Positions 12,388 through 24,945 of a stretch of 64,000 nt of DNA are shown here, one piece after another. The notes beneath the pieces were generated by a model. It was not told the origin of the DNA and ran no database searches. It saw only the letters and a program-made list of their open reading frames with translations. Positions within the stretch are counted from its first letter, which is position 1. Every line of letters begins with the position of its first letter. Origin of the DNA: Enoplosus armatus (taxonomy: Eukaryota; Chordata; Actinopteri; Centrarchiformes; Enoplosidae); assembly GCF_043641665.1 (NCBI RefSeq), contig NC_092183.1:24701492-24765491 (forward strand), in the 5' to 3' direction. Position numbers and translations under genes: made by a program.

Positions 12388-12757
12388 GGGCTGGCTCAGG
12401 CCTGCCTGGACCAGCCCCCTAGTTATGCTGCTATAGGCCTACACTGCTGGGGGACTTCCCATGATGCACTGAGCTTTCCTCCTCTCCCTCCACATCTTTG
12501 CACATTCATCACAGTCCAATGCATGTTACTAACTTTATTTCTTCCCCAGAGTTTCTTTGTGCTTTGTCGACTCGTAGGTGGCTGTGGATCGTGGTCCTGG
12601 TACGCCTGGGTGCTGCTGCCGCCATGGGCCTGCCTGACTCTCATCTCTACAGTTATTTATTTAGTCGTAGTTCTGTTACTATTAAAGCTCCTATTATTAA
12701 TCTAAGCTAATATTACAGCTACTTCTACTGTTAGTGCTGCCATACATCTTTGCCTAC

Positions 12758-12834
12758 CTGTCTGTCTGTCTGTCTATGTCTCTACGTCTATCTCTCTGTC
12801 TCTGTCTCTGTCTCTCCCTCTCTCTCTCTCTCTC
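12758..12834 (+). repeat. CT-rich microsatellite in LINE copy 2 3' UTR
   Basis: CTGT/CTCTGT/CT tract of 77 bp, the shortest of the five copies, ending before AAACCCAACC. Confidence 0.95.
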
Positions 12835-13092
12835 AAACCCAACCGGTCAAAGCAGATGACCGCCCACCTAGAGTCTGGTTCTGCTCGAGTTTTCTGCCTC
12901 TTAAAAGGAAGTTTTTCCTTGCCACTGTCCCCAAAGTGCTTGCTCATGGTGGGAACTGTTGGGTCTCTGTAATAACATTATAAAGAGTCGGTCTAGACCT
13001 GCTCTATTTTGTAAAGTGTCATTAGATGACTTTTGTTGTGATTTGGCACTATATAAAAAAAATTGAATTGAATTGAATTGAAATTGAATTGA

Positions 13093-16000
13093 ATCAGAAT
13101 TCTAGAACAGCGTCAGAATTCTAAAATTTTGACAGAATTCTATAATGACCTCAGAATTCTAGAATGTCGACAGAATTCTAGAATGACATAAGAATTCTAG
13201 AATGACCTCAGAATTCTAGAACAACATCGGAATTCTGGAATGTCGATAGAATTCTAGAATGTCGATAGAATTCTAGAATGACATCAGGATTTTAGAATGT
13301 TGACAGAACTCTAGAATTTCATCAGAATTCTAGAATGTCGACAAAATTCTAAAATGGCCTCAGAATTCTAGAATGTCATCAGAATTCGAGACTGACATCA
13401 GAATTCTAGAATGACCTCAGAATTCTAGAATGTTGACAAAATTCTAGAATGTCGACAGAATTCTAAAATGACCTCAGAATTCCAGAATGTCATCAGAATT
13501 CTAGAATGACCTCAGAATTCTAGAACAAAATCAGAATTCTGGAATGTCGATAGAATTCTAAAATGTCGATAGAATTCTAAAATGACCTCAGAATTCTAGA
13601 ATGTCATCAGAATTCTGGAATGTCGTAAGAATTCTAGAATGACATCAGAATTCTAGAACAAAGCCAAAATTCTAGAATGTCATCAGAATTCTAGAATGAC
13701 AAAAGAATTCTGGAATGACCTCAGAATTCTAGGATGTTGACAAAATTCTAGAATGTCGACAGAATTCTAAAATGACATCAGAATTCTAGAAAGTCATCAG
13801 AATTCCAGAATGACATAGGAATTCTAGAATGACCTCAGAATTCTAGAATGTGGACAGAATTCTAAAATGACATCAGAATTCTAGAATGTCATCAGATTCT
13901 AGAATGACATCGGAATTCTAGAATGACCTCAGAATTCTAGAACAACATCAGAATTCTGGAATGTCGAAATAATTCTAAAATGACATCAGAATTCTAGAAT
14001 GTCATCAGAATTCTAGAACAACATCAGAATTCTAGAATGACCTCAGAATTCTAGAATGTCATCAGAATTCTAGAATGACATAAGAATTCTAGAATGACCT
14101 CAGAATTCTAGGATGTTGACAAAATTCTAGAATGTCGACAGAATTCTAAAATGACCTCAGAATTCTAGAATGTCATCAGAATTCTAGAATGACCTCAGAA
14201 TTCTAGAACAAAATCAGAATTCTGGAATGTCGATAGAATTCTAAAATGACCTCAGAATTCTAGAATGACATAAGAATTCTAGAATGACCTCAGAATTCTA
14301 GAATGTTGAGAAAATTCTAGAATGTTGACAGAATTCTAAAATGACCTCAGAATTCTAGAATGTCATCAGAATTCTAGAATGTCATCAGAATTCTAGAATG
14401 ACCTCAGAATTCTAGAACAACATCAGAATTCTAGAACAACATCAGAATTCTGGAATGTCGAAAGAATTCTAGAATGACATCAGAATTCTGGAACAAAGTC
14501 AAAATTCTAGAATGTCAACATAATTCTAGAATGACATCAGAATTCTAGAATGACATAAGAATTCGAGAATGACCTCAGAATTCTAGAATGTTGACAAAAT
14601 TCTAGAATGTCGACAGAATTCCAAAATGACCTCAGAATTCCAGAATGTCATCAGAATTCTAGAATGACCTCAGAATTCTAGAATGACCTCAGGATTCTAG
14701 AACAACATCAGACTTCTGGAATGTCGATAGAATTCTAGAATGACATCAGAATTTTAGAATGTTGACAGAACTCTAGAATTTCATCAGAATTCTAGAATGT
14801 CGACAAAATTCTAAAATGACCTCAGAATTCTAGAATGTCATCAGAATTCGAGACTGACATCAGAATTCTAGAATGACCTCAGAATTCTACAACAACATCG
14901 GAATTCTGGAATATCGATAGAATTCTGGAATGTCGATAGAATTCTAGAATGACATCAGAATTTTAGAATGTTGACAGAACTCTAGAATTTCATCAGAATT
15001 CTAGAATGTCGACAAAATTCTACAATGACCTCAGAATTCTAGAATGTCATCAGAATTCGAGACTGACATCAGAGTTCTAGAATGACCTCAGAATTCTAGA
15101 ATGTTGATAAAATTCTAGAATGTCGACAGAATTCTAAAATGACCTCAGAATTCCAGAATGTCATCAGAATTCTAGAATGACCTCAGAATTCTAGAACAAA
15201 ATCAGAATTCTGGACTGTCGATAGAATTCTAAAATGACCTCAGAATTCTAGAATGTCATCAGAATTCTGGAATGTTGTAAGAATTCTAGAATGACATCAG
15301 AATTCTAGAACAAAGCCAAAATTCTAGAATGTCATCAGAATTCTAGAATGACATAAGAATTCTGGAATGACCTCAGAATTGTAGGATGTTGACAAAATTC
15401 TAGAATGTCGACAGAATTCTAAAATGACATCAGAATTCTAGAATGTCATCAGAATTCCAGAATGACATAAGAATTCTAGAATGACCTCAGAATTCTAGAA
15501 TGTTGACAAAATTCTAGAATGTCGATAGAATTCTAAAATGACCTCAGAATTCCAGATTGTCATCAGAATTCTAGAATGACCTCAGAATTCTAGAACAAAA
15601 TCAGAATTCTGGAATGTCAATAGAATTCTAAAATGACCTCAGAATTCTAGATTGACCTCAGAATTCAAGAACAACATCAGAATTCTGGAATGTCGAAAGA
15701 ATTCTAGAATGACATCAGACTTCTAGAACAAAGCCAAAATTCTAGAATGTCGACATAATTCTGGAATGACATCAGAATTCTAGAATGTCATCAGACTTCT
15801 AGAACAACATCAGAATTCTGGAATGTCAATGGAATTCTGGAATGTCGATAGAATTCTAGAATGACATCAGAATTGTAGAATGTTGACAGAATTCTAGAAT
15901 GTCATCAGAATTCTAGAATGTCGACAGAATTCTAAAATGACCTCAGAATTCTAGGACATCAGAATTCTGGAATGTCGAAAGAATTCTAGAATGACATCAG

Positions 16001-19000
16001 AATTATAGAATGTTGACAAAATTCTAGAATGTCGATAGAATTCTAAAGTAACCTCAGAATTCCAGAATGTCATCAGAATTCTAGAATGACCTCAGAATTC
16101 TAGAACAAAATCAGAATTCTGGAATGTCAATAGAATTCTAAAATGACCTCAGAATTCTAGAATGTCATCAGAATTCTAGAATGTCCTCAGAATTCAAGAA
16201 CAACATCAGAATTCCTGAATGACATCAGAATTCTAGAATGTCATCAGAATTCTAGAATGTCGAATGAATTCTAAAATGACCTCAGATTTCTAGAACATCA
16301 GAATTCTGGAATGTCGAAAGAATTCTAGAATGACATCAGAATTCTAGAACAGCGTCAGAATTTTAAAATGTCGATAGAATTCTGGAATGTTGATAGAATT
16401 CTAGAATGACATCAGAATTCTAGAACAGCGTCAGAATTCTTGAATGTTGACAGAATTCTAGAATGACCTAAGAATTCTAGAATGTTGACAAAATTATCGA
16501 ATGTCATCAGAATTCTGGAATGTCGACAGAATTCTAAAATGACCTCAGAATACTAGAATGTCATCAGAATTCTAAAATGACATCAGAATTCTAGAATGAC
16601 ATCAGAATTCTAGAATGACATAAGAATTCTAGAATGACCTCAGAATTCTAGGATGTTGACAAAATTCTAGAATGTCGACAAAATTCTAAAATGACCTCAG
16701 AATTCTGGAATGTCATCAGAATTCTAGAATGACATCAGAATTCTAGAACAAAATCAGAATTCTGGAATGTCGATAGAATTCTAAAATGACCTCAGAATTC
16801 TAGAATGACATAAGAATTCTAGAATGACCTCAGAATTCTAGAATGTTGAGAAAATTCTAGAATGTCTACAGAACTCTAAAATGACCTCAGAATTCTAGAA
16901 TGTCATCAGAATTCTAGAATGACATCAGAATTCTAGAACAACATCAGAATTCTGGAATGTCGATAGAATTCTGGAATGTCGATAGAATTCTAGAATGACA
17001 TCAGAGGTGTAGAATGTTGACAGAATTGTAGAACAACGTCATAATTCTAGAATGTTGACAGAAATCTAGAATGACATCAGAGTGTAGAACAGAGTCAGAA
17101 TCCTAGAATGACATCCGAAATCTAGGACAGCGTTAGAATCCTAAAACAGCGTCAGAATTCTAGAATGACCTCAGAATTCTAGAATGTCATCAGAATTCTA
17201 AAATGACATCAGAATTCTAGAATGTCATCAGAATTCCAGAATGACATAAGAATTCTAGAATGACCTTATAATTCTAGAATGTGGACAGAATTCTAAAATG
17301 ACCTCAGAATTCCAGAATGTCATCAGAATTCTAGAATGACATCAGAATTCGAGAACAAAATCAGAATTCTGGAATGTCGACATAATTCTGGAATGACATC
17401 AAAATTCTAGAATATCGTCAGAATTCTAAAATTACCTCAGAATTCTAGAATATTGAGAAAATTCTAGAAAGTCGACAGAATTCTAAAATGACCTCAGAAT
17501 TCTGGAATGTCATCAGAATTCTAGAATGACATCAGAATTCTGGAATGTCGATAGAATTCTGGAATGTCGATAGAATTCTAGAATGACATCAGAATTGTAG
17601 AATGTTGACAGAATTCTAGAATGTCATCAGTATTCTAGAATGTCGACAGAATTCTAAAATGACCTCAGAATTCTAGAATGTCATCAGAATTCTAGAACAA
17701 CATCAGAATTCTAGAACAACATCAGAATTCTGGAATGTCGATAGAATTCTGGAATGTCAATAGAATTCTGGAATGTCAATAGAATTCTACAATGACATAA
17801 GAATTGTAGAATGTTGACAGAGTTGTTGAATGTCATCAGAATTCTAGAACAGCGTCAGAATTCTAGAATGTTGACAGAATTCTAGAATGACCTCAGAATC
17901 CTAGAACAGCGTCAGAATTCTAGAATGTTGACAGAATTCTAGATTGACCTCAGAATTCTAGAATGTCATCAGAATTCTAGAATGACATAAGAATTCTAGA
18001 ATGACCTCAGAATTCTAGAATGTTGACAAAATTCTAGAATGTCGAAAGAATTCTAAAATGACCTCAGAATTCTAGAATGTCATCAGAATTCTAGAATGAC
18101 CTCAGAATTCAAAAACAACATCAGAATTCTGGAATGTCGAAAGAATTCTAGAATGACATCAGACTTCTAGAACAAAGCCAAAATTCTAGAATGTCGACAT
18201 AATTCTGGAATGACATCAGAATTCTAGAATGTCATCAGACTTCTAGAACAACATCAGAATTCTGGAATGTCAATGGAATTCTGGAATGTCGATAGAATTC
18301 TACAATGACATCAGAATTGTAGAATGTTGACAGAATTCTAGAATGTCATCAGAATTCTAGAATGTCGACAAAATTCTAAAATGACCTCAGAATTCTAGAA
18401 CATCAGAATTCTGGAATGTCGAAAGAATTCTAGAATGACATCAGAATTCTTGAACAGCGTCAGAATTCTAGAATTTTGACAGAATTCTATAACAACATCA
18501 GAATTCTGGAATATCGATAGAATTCTGGAATTTCGATAAAATTCTAGAATGACATCAGAATTGTAGAATGTTGACAGAGTTGTGGAATGTCATCAGAATT
18601 CTAGAATGTCGACAGAATTCTGGAATGACATCAGAATTCCAGAACAAAGCCAAAATTCTAGAATGTCGACAGAATTCTAGAATGACAACAGAATTCTAGA
18701 ACAGTGTCAGAATTCTAGAATTTTGACAGAATTCTATAATGACCTCAGAATTCTAGAATGTCATCAGACTTCTAGAACAACATCAGAATTCTGGATTGTC
18801 AATGGAATTCTGGAATGTCGATAGAATTCTAGAATGACATCAGAATTGTAGAATGTTGACAGAATTCTAGAATGTCATCAGAATTCTAGAATGTCGACAG
18901 AATTCTAAAATGACCTCAGAATTCTAGAACATCAGAATTCTGGAATGTCGAAAGAATTCTAGAATGACATCAGAATTCTAGAACAGCGTCAGAATTCTAG

Positions 19001-22000
19001 AATTTTGACAGAATTCTATAATGACCTCAGAATTCTAGAATGTCGACAGAATTCTAGAATGACATAAGAATTCTAGAACAACATCAGAATTCCGGAATGT
19101 CGATAAAATTCTGGAATGTCGATAGAATTCTAGAATGACATCAGAATTCTAGAACAGCGTCAGAATTCTAGAATGTTGACAGAATTCTAGAATGACCTCA
19201 GAATCCTAGAACAGCGTCAGAATTCTAGAATGTTGACAGAATTCTAGAATGACCTCAGAATTCTAGAATGTCATCAGAATTCTAGAATGACATAAGAATT
19301 CTAGAATGAACTCAGAATTCTAGAATGTTGACAAAATTCTAGAATGTCGATAGAATTCTAAAATGACCTCTGAATTCCAGAATGTCATCAGATTTCTAGA
19401 ATGACCTCAGAATTCTAGAACAAAATCAGAATTGTAGAATGTTGACAGAATTCTAGAATGACATCAGAATTTTAGAACAAAGCCAAAATTCTAGTATGTC
19501 GACATAATTATAGAATGGTATCAGAATTCTAGAACAGCGTCAGAATTCTAGAATTTTGACAGAATTCGAGAATTACCTCAGAATTCTAGAATGTCGACAG
19601 AATTCTAGAATGACATAAGAATTCTAGAATGACCTCAGAATTCTAGAACAACATCAGATTTCTGGAATGTCAATGGAATTCTGGAATGTCGATAGAATTC
19701 TAGAATGACATCAGAATTGTAGAATGTTGACACAATTCTAGCATGTCATCAGTATTCTAGAATGTCGACAGAATTCTAAAATGACCTCAGAATTCTAGAA
19801 TGTCATCAGAATTCTAGAACAACATCAGAATTCTGGAATGTCGATAGAATTCTGAAATGTCGATAGAATTCTAGAATGACTTCAGAGTTGTAGAATGTTG
19901 ACAGAATTGTAGAACAGAGTCATAATTCTAGAATGTTGACAGATATCTAGAATGACATCAGAATGTAGAACAGAGTCAGAATCCTAGAATGACCTCAGAA
20001 TTCTAGAATGTCATCAGAATTCTAAAATGACATCAGAATTCTAGAATGTCATCAGAATTCCAGAATGACATAAGAATTCTAGAATGACCTCAGAATTCTA
20101 GAATGTGGACAGAATTCTAAAATGACCTCAGAATTCTAGAATGTCATCAGAATTCTAGAACGACATCAGGATTCAGGAATGTCGAAAGAATTCTAGAATG
20201 ACATCAGAATTCTGGAACAAAGTCAAAATTCTAGAATGTCAACATAATTCTAGAATGACATCGGAATTCTAGAACAGCCTCAGAATTCTAGAATGTTGAC
20301 AGAATTCTAGAATGACCTCAGAATTCCAGAACGTTGACAAAATTCTTGAATGTCGACAGAATTCTAAAATGACCTCAGAATTCCAGAATGTCATCAGAAT
20401 TCTAGAATGACCTCAGAATTCTAGAACAACATCAGAATTCTGGAATGTCGAAAGAATTCTAGAATGACATCAGACTTCTAGAACAAAGCCAAAATTCTAG
20501 AATGTCAACATAATTCTGGAATGACATCAGAATTCTAGAATGTCATCAGAATTCTAGAACAACATCAGAATTCTGGAATATCGATAGAATTCTGGAATTT
20601 CGATAAAATTCTAGAATGACATCAGAATTGTAGAATGTTGACAGAATTGTGGAATGTCATCAGAATTCTAGAATGTCGACAGAATCCTAAAATGACCTCA
20701 GAATTCTAGAATGTCATCAGAATTCTAGAATGACCTCAGAATTCTACAATGTTGAGAAAATTCTAGAATGTCGACAGAATTCTAAAATTACCTCAGAATT
20801 CTAGAATGTTGAGAAAATTCTAGAATGTCGACAGAATTCTAAAATGTCATCAGTATTCTAGAATGTCATCAGAATTGTAGAATGTTGACAGAATTCTAGA
20901 ATGTCATCAGTATTCTAGAATGTCGACAGAATTCTAGAACGACATCAGAATTCTGGAATGTCGAAAGAATTCTAGAATGACATCAGAATTCTGGAACAAA
21001 GTCAAAATTCTAGAATGTCAACATAATTCTAGAAGGACATCAGAATTCTAGAACAGTGTCAGAATTCTAGAATGTTGACAGAATTCTAGAATGACCTCAG
21101 AATTCTAGAATGTCATCAGAATTCTAGAATGACATAAGAATTCTAGAATGACCTCAGAATTCTAGAATGTTGACAAAATTCTAGAATGTCGACAGAATTC
21201 TAAAATGACCTCAGAATTCTGGAATGTCATCAGAATTCTGGAATGTCGATAGAATTCTGAAATGTCGAAAGAATTCTAGAATGACATCAGACTTCTAGAA
21301 CAAAGCCAAAATTCTAGAATGTCGACAGAATTTTAAAATGACCTCAGAATTCTAGAATGTCATCAGAATTCTAGAACAAAATCAGAATTCTGGAATGTCG
21401 ATAGAATTCTGGAATGTCAATAGAATTCTAGAATGACATCAGAATTGTAGAATGTTGACAGAATTCTAGAATGTCATCAGAATTCTAAAATGACATCAGA
21501 ATTCTAGAATGACATCAGAATTCCAGAACAAAGCCAAAATTCTAGAATGTCGACAGAATTCTAGAATGACAACAGAATTCTAGAACAGCGTCAGAATTCT
21601 AGAATTTTGACAGAATTCTATAATGACCTCAGAATTCTAGAATGTTGACAAAATTCTAGAATGTTGACAGAATTCTAGAATGACAACAGAATTCTAGAAC
21701 AGCGTTAGAATTCTAGAATGTTGACAGAATTCTAGATTGACCTCAGAATTCTAGAATGTCGACAGAACTCTAGAATGACATAAGAATTCTATAATGACCT
21801 CAGAATTCTAGAACAACATCAGAATTCTGGAATCTCGATAGAATTCTGGAATGTCGATAGAATTCTAGAATGACATCAGAATTGTAGAATGTTGACAGAA
21901 TTCTAGAATGTCATCAGAATTCTAGAATGTCGACAGAATTCTAAAATGACCTCAGCATACTAGAATGTCATCAGAATTCTAGAACAACATCAGAATTCTG

Positions 22001-22151
22001 GAATGTCGATAGAATTCTGGAATGTCGATAGAATTCTAAAATGACATCAGAATTCTAGAATGACATCAGAATTCTAGAATGACATCAGAATTCTAGAACA
22101 TCAGAATTCTGGAATGTCGAAAGAATTCTAGAATGACATCAGAATTCTAGA
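13093..22151. repeat. 19-bp satellite array, segment C
   Basis: Same monomer family. The region around 13240-15110 has several near-repeats of a block carrying GAATTTTAGAATG, AACTCTAGAATTTC and GAGACTGACATC. From about 17790 the sequence matches the segment starting at 28928, the left edge of an 11-kb tandem block. An empty LINE target site lies at 18969-18982. The array ends in ATCAGAATTCTAGA just before LINE copy 3. No gene seen. Confidence 0.98.
18969..18982 (+). other. Empty LINE target site (ATCAGAATTCTAGA)
   Basis: About 50 bp to the left (GAACATC, TCTGGAATGTCGAAAG, AATGACATCAG) matches the left flank of the LINE copies. The sequence to the right (AACAGCGTCAG, GAATTTTGACAG, CTATAATGACCTCAG) matches their right flank, but no LINE is present and the 14-mer occurs once. 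Equivalent uninterrupted sites are at 4217-4230, 29881-29894, 49320-49333, 50720-50733, 52120-52133, 59521-59534 and 61282-61295. Confidence 0.8.
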
Positions 22152-23712
22152 TTTAATCTAGAAATTACTAAAACTATCTCTTCATCTAAGCCATCAACTT
22201 GTCTCTTAGACCCCATCCCAACCTGGCTGCTCAAAGAGGTTTTACCTTTAGTCAGCACTTCTTTACTAGACATGATCAATCTGTCCTTATTAACAGGCTA
22301 CGTACCACGGTCCTTTAAAGTAGCTGTAATTAAACCTCTTCTTAAAAAGACCACTCTTGATCCAGAGGTTTTAGCCAACTATAGACCTATATCTAACCTC
22401 CCCTTTCTCTCCAAGATTCTTGAGAAAGCAGTCGCCAACCAGCTGTGTGACTTTCTACATGACAATAGGTTGCTTGAGGACTTTCAGTCAGGTTTCAGAG
22501 CTCATCATAGCATCATAGCTCATCATAGCACTGGTGAAAGTTACAAATGACCTTCTCACTGCATCAGACAAAGGACTTGTCTCTATACTTGCTTTGTTAG
22601 ATCTTAGTGCTGCATTCGACACCATTGACCATCATATCCTATTACAGAGACTGGAACATTTAATTGGCATCAAAGGAACCGCACTAAGCTGGTTTAAGTC
22701 GTATTTATCAGATCGATCTCAGTTTGTACATGTTAACGATGAATCCTCCATGTACGCCAAAGTCAGTCATGGAGTTCCACAAGGTTCTGTGCTTGGACCA
22801 ATACTATTCACCTTATATATGCTTCCTTTAGGGGATATTATTAGAAAACACTCCATACATTTTCATTGCTATGCAGATGATACCCAGCTATATTTATCGA
22901 TCAAGCCAGAAGAACCTCATCAGTTAGCCAAGCTTCAAGCATGCCTTAAGGACATAAAGACCTGGATGACCTGTAATTATCTGATGTTGAACTCAGACAA
23001 GACAGAAGTTATTGTTCTTGGCCCTGAACACCTCAGAAATACAGTATCTAAGGATATTGTTACCCTAGATGGCATTGCCCTGGCCTCCAGCGCCACCGTG
23101 AGGAATCTCGGAGTTGTCTTTGATCAGGACATGTCCTTTAACTCCCACGTAAAACAAACTTCACGGACTGCCTTCTTTCACCTCCGTAACATTGCAAAAA
23201 TCAGGAAGATCCTGTCTCAAACAGATGCAGAAAAATTAGTCCATGCATTTGTCACGTCTAGGCTGGATTATTGCAATTCCTTATTATCAGGCTGTCCCAA
23301 TAAGTCCCTGAGGACTCTCCAGCTGATCCAGAATGCTGCAGCACGTGTACTGACAGGAACCAGGAAAAGAGATCATATTTCTCCTGTATTAGCTTCTCTG
23401 CACTGGCTCCCTGTAAAATCTAGAATAGAGTTTAAACTGCTTCTCCTCACCTACAAAGCTCTTACTGGTCAGGCACCATCATATCTTAAAGAGCTCATAG
23501 TACGCTATTACCCTACTAGAGCACTCCGCTCCCAGAATGCAGGGCTGCTTGTGGTTCCTAGAGTCTCCAAAAACAGAACAGGAGCCAGAGCCTTCAGCTA
23601 TCAAGCTCCTCTCCTGTGGAATCAGCTCCCAGTTTGGGTCCGGGAGGCAGACACACTCTCTACTTTTAAGAGTAGGCTTAAAACTTTGCTTTTTGATAAC
23701 GCTTATAGTTAA
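22152..23712 (+). pseudogene. Reverse transcriptase fragment, LINE copy 3 (one +7 frameshift)
   Basis: The first frame runs from the truncation point to a stop at 22548-22550 and carries [13 protein letters not shown] and QSGFRAHHS. There, 9 bp encoding part of HHSTETAL are replaced by 16 bp built from CATCATAG-type repeats (net +7). The following frame, open from about 22534 to the stop at 23712, carries motif A (DLSAAFD, residues 23-29 of that frame), motif B (GVPQGSVLG, 80-88), the catalytic YADD (113-116), [36 protein letters not shown] and the terminal LLFDNAYS. The part 3' of the shift is otherwise uninterrupted, but the endonuclease region and a continuous N-terminus are missing, so this is a relic. 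Confidence 0.9.
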
Positions 23713-24083
23713 GGGCTGGCTCAGGCCTGCCTGGACCAGCCCCCTAGTTATGCTGCTATAGGCCTACACTGCTGGGGGACTTCCCATGATGCACTGAGCT
23801 TTCCTCCTCTCCCTCCTCATCTTTGCACATTCATCACAGTCCAATGCATGTTACTAACTTTATTTCTTCCCCGGAGTTTCTTTGTGCTTTGTCGACTCGT
23901 AGGTGGCTGTGGATCGTGGTCCTGGTACGCCTGGGTGCTGCTGCCGCCATGGGCCTGCCTGACTCTCATCTCTACAGTTATTATGTTTAGTCGTAGTTCT
24001 GTTACTATTAAAGCTCCTATTATTAATCTAAGCTAATATTACAGCTACTTCTACTGTTAGTGCTGCCATACATCTTTGCCTAC

Positions 24084-24136
24084 CTGTCTGTCTGTCTATC
24101 TGTGTCTCTACATCTATCTCTCTGTCTCTGTCTCTG

Positions 24137-24168
<32 letters not shown>
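24084..24168 (+). repeat. CT-rich microsatellite in LINE copy 3 3' UTR
   Basis: CTGT/CTCTGT/CT tract of 85 bp before AAACCCAACC. The matching tract in copy 4 is longer, which accounts for most of the 10-bp offset change between the two copies. Confidence 0.95.
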
Positions 24169-24205
24169 AAACCCAACCGGTCAAAGCAGATGACCGCCCA
24201 CCTAG

Positions 24206-24746
24206 CCCTTTCATGCATGAATTATGACAGCCTCAGTCAGGATTTTGACGAAGTGTTTTTATTTCTCTTTAGGCATGAAAAAAAAAATGTAACTTAATTT
24301 TTTTCAAATGTTCATTTCACACAAAGTTCTTCACATGCATGGACAGCATGCGTTTGAGTTTTCAACTGAAGAAATATGTATTTAACACACCAATGAATAA
24401 AATGGAAATTTTAACAATTGTATTACTCCTTAGTTGTTACTTGATGTTACCAAATTTTATTTACTATTTATTATAAATTATAAATTTATTTAGGGTCTCC
24501 TACTATAGAAGGATTGGCAAGGTATTCCTGAGCTGCTCAGCGTTTCTGGCCTTCCGTTGGCCATCTTGGTTTTGAGACATTTGTGTTGCGCTTACAATGG
24601 CTGGCCAGTGGGTGGCAGTGTATGGGATGACGCACTAGCGTCCACTGTGGTGGTTGATGTGCAACTACACCATTAAAACCCATGCATATACAAGAAAACA
24701 GCTTTTGAATAGCTGTCCACTGTAGTGACCACTATGCGTGAAAGGG
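24206..24746. mobile_element. Non-autonomous DNA transposon (MITE-like), 541 bp, nested in LINE copy 3
   Basis: The ends are imperfect inverted repeats: CCCTTTCATGCAT at the left and ATGCGTGAAAGGG at the right, 12 of 13 positions complementary. The element is flanked by CTAG at 24202-24205 and 24747-24750. LINE copies without it read CCACCTAGAGTC with a single CTAG, so the insertion duplicated CTAG (or TA, as the palindrome leaves the edge ambiguous). The interior is AT-rich with no long open frame, so a transposase would have to come from elsewhere. CCCTTT termini resemble piggyBac-like elements, but those duplicate TTAA, so the superfamily is uncertain. Confidence 0.85.
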
Positions 24747-24945
24747 CTAGAGTCTGGTTCTGCTCGAGTTTTCTGCCTCTTAAAAGGAAGTCGCCAAAGT
24801 GCTTGCTCATGGTGGGAACTGTTGGGTCTCTGTAATAACATTATAAAGAGTCGGTCTAGACCTGCTCTATTTTGTAAAGTGTCATGAGATGACTTTTGTT
24901 GTGATTTGGCACTAAATAAAAAAAATTGAATTGAAATTGAATTGA

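Larger units (their letters stand above)
10897..13092 (+). mobile_element. L2/CR1-like LINE, copy 2 (5'-truncated)
   Basis: Same truncation point and satellite context as copy 1. Perfect 14-bp flanks ATCAGAATTCTAGA lie at 10883-10896 and 13093-13106. The element contains the C-terminal RT region to the stop at 12385-12387, the 3' UTR, the CT tract, the 3' hairpin (GTCAT 13018-13022, ATGAC 13026-13030, loop TAG) and the TTGAA tail. It shares the G deletion and nonsense codon of copy 1 but keeps the C-terminal coding region that copy 1 has lost. Confidence 0.9.
22152..24945 (+). mobile_element. L2/CR1-like LINE, copy 3, with nested MITE
   Basis: Same truncation point and satellite flank as the other copies. 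ATCAGAATTCTAGA precedes it (22138-22151) and ATCAGAATTCTACA follows it (24946-24959), a 13/14 match. Its 3' UTR carries a 541-bp DNA-transposon-like insertion at 24206-24746. A 16-bp deletion at 24790/24791 removes the TTTTTCC-containing stretch after AAAAGGAAG. The 3' hairpin is intact (GTCAT 24881-24885, ATGAC 24889-24893). Almost identical to copy 4, 10,931 bp downstream. Confidence 0.92.

Noticed and set aside
12212..12436. A 74-codon open frame beginning MQGCLWF, repeated at 23537, 34468 and 57318
   Set aside because: It is an alternative frame of the LINE C-terminal coding region, conserved only because the copies are recent duplicates.
12523..12705. A 60- to 62-codon open frame with LLTLFLP and a hydrophobic look, in the LINE 3' UTR
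   Set aside because: It lies downstream of the RT stop in a UTR, starts at a non-ATG codon and has no recognisable domain.
16990..17160. A separate non-satellite element in the degenerate stretch with ACAGAAATCTAG, GTGTAGAAC and AGGACAGCG
   Set aside because: The 19-bp phase can still be followed through it. It is a diverged satellite sub-block that recurs at 26490, 36577, 40747 and 61440.
24206..24746. A host gene exon or promoter inside the LINE 3' UTR
   Set aside because: Inverted-repeat ends, a duplicated CTAG and the absence of the segment from copies 1, 2 and 5 show that it is a transposon insertion.
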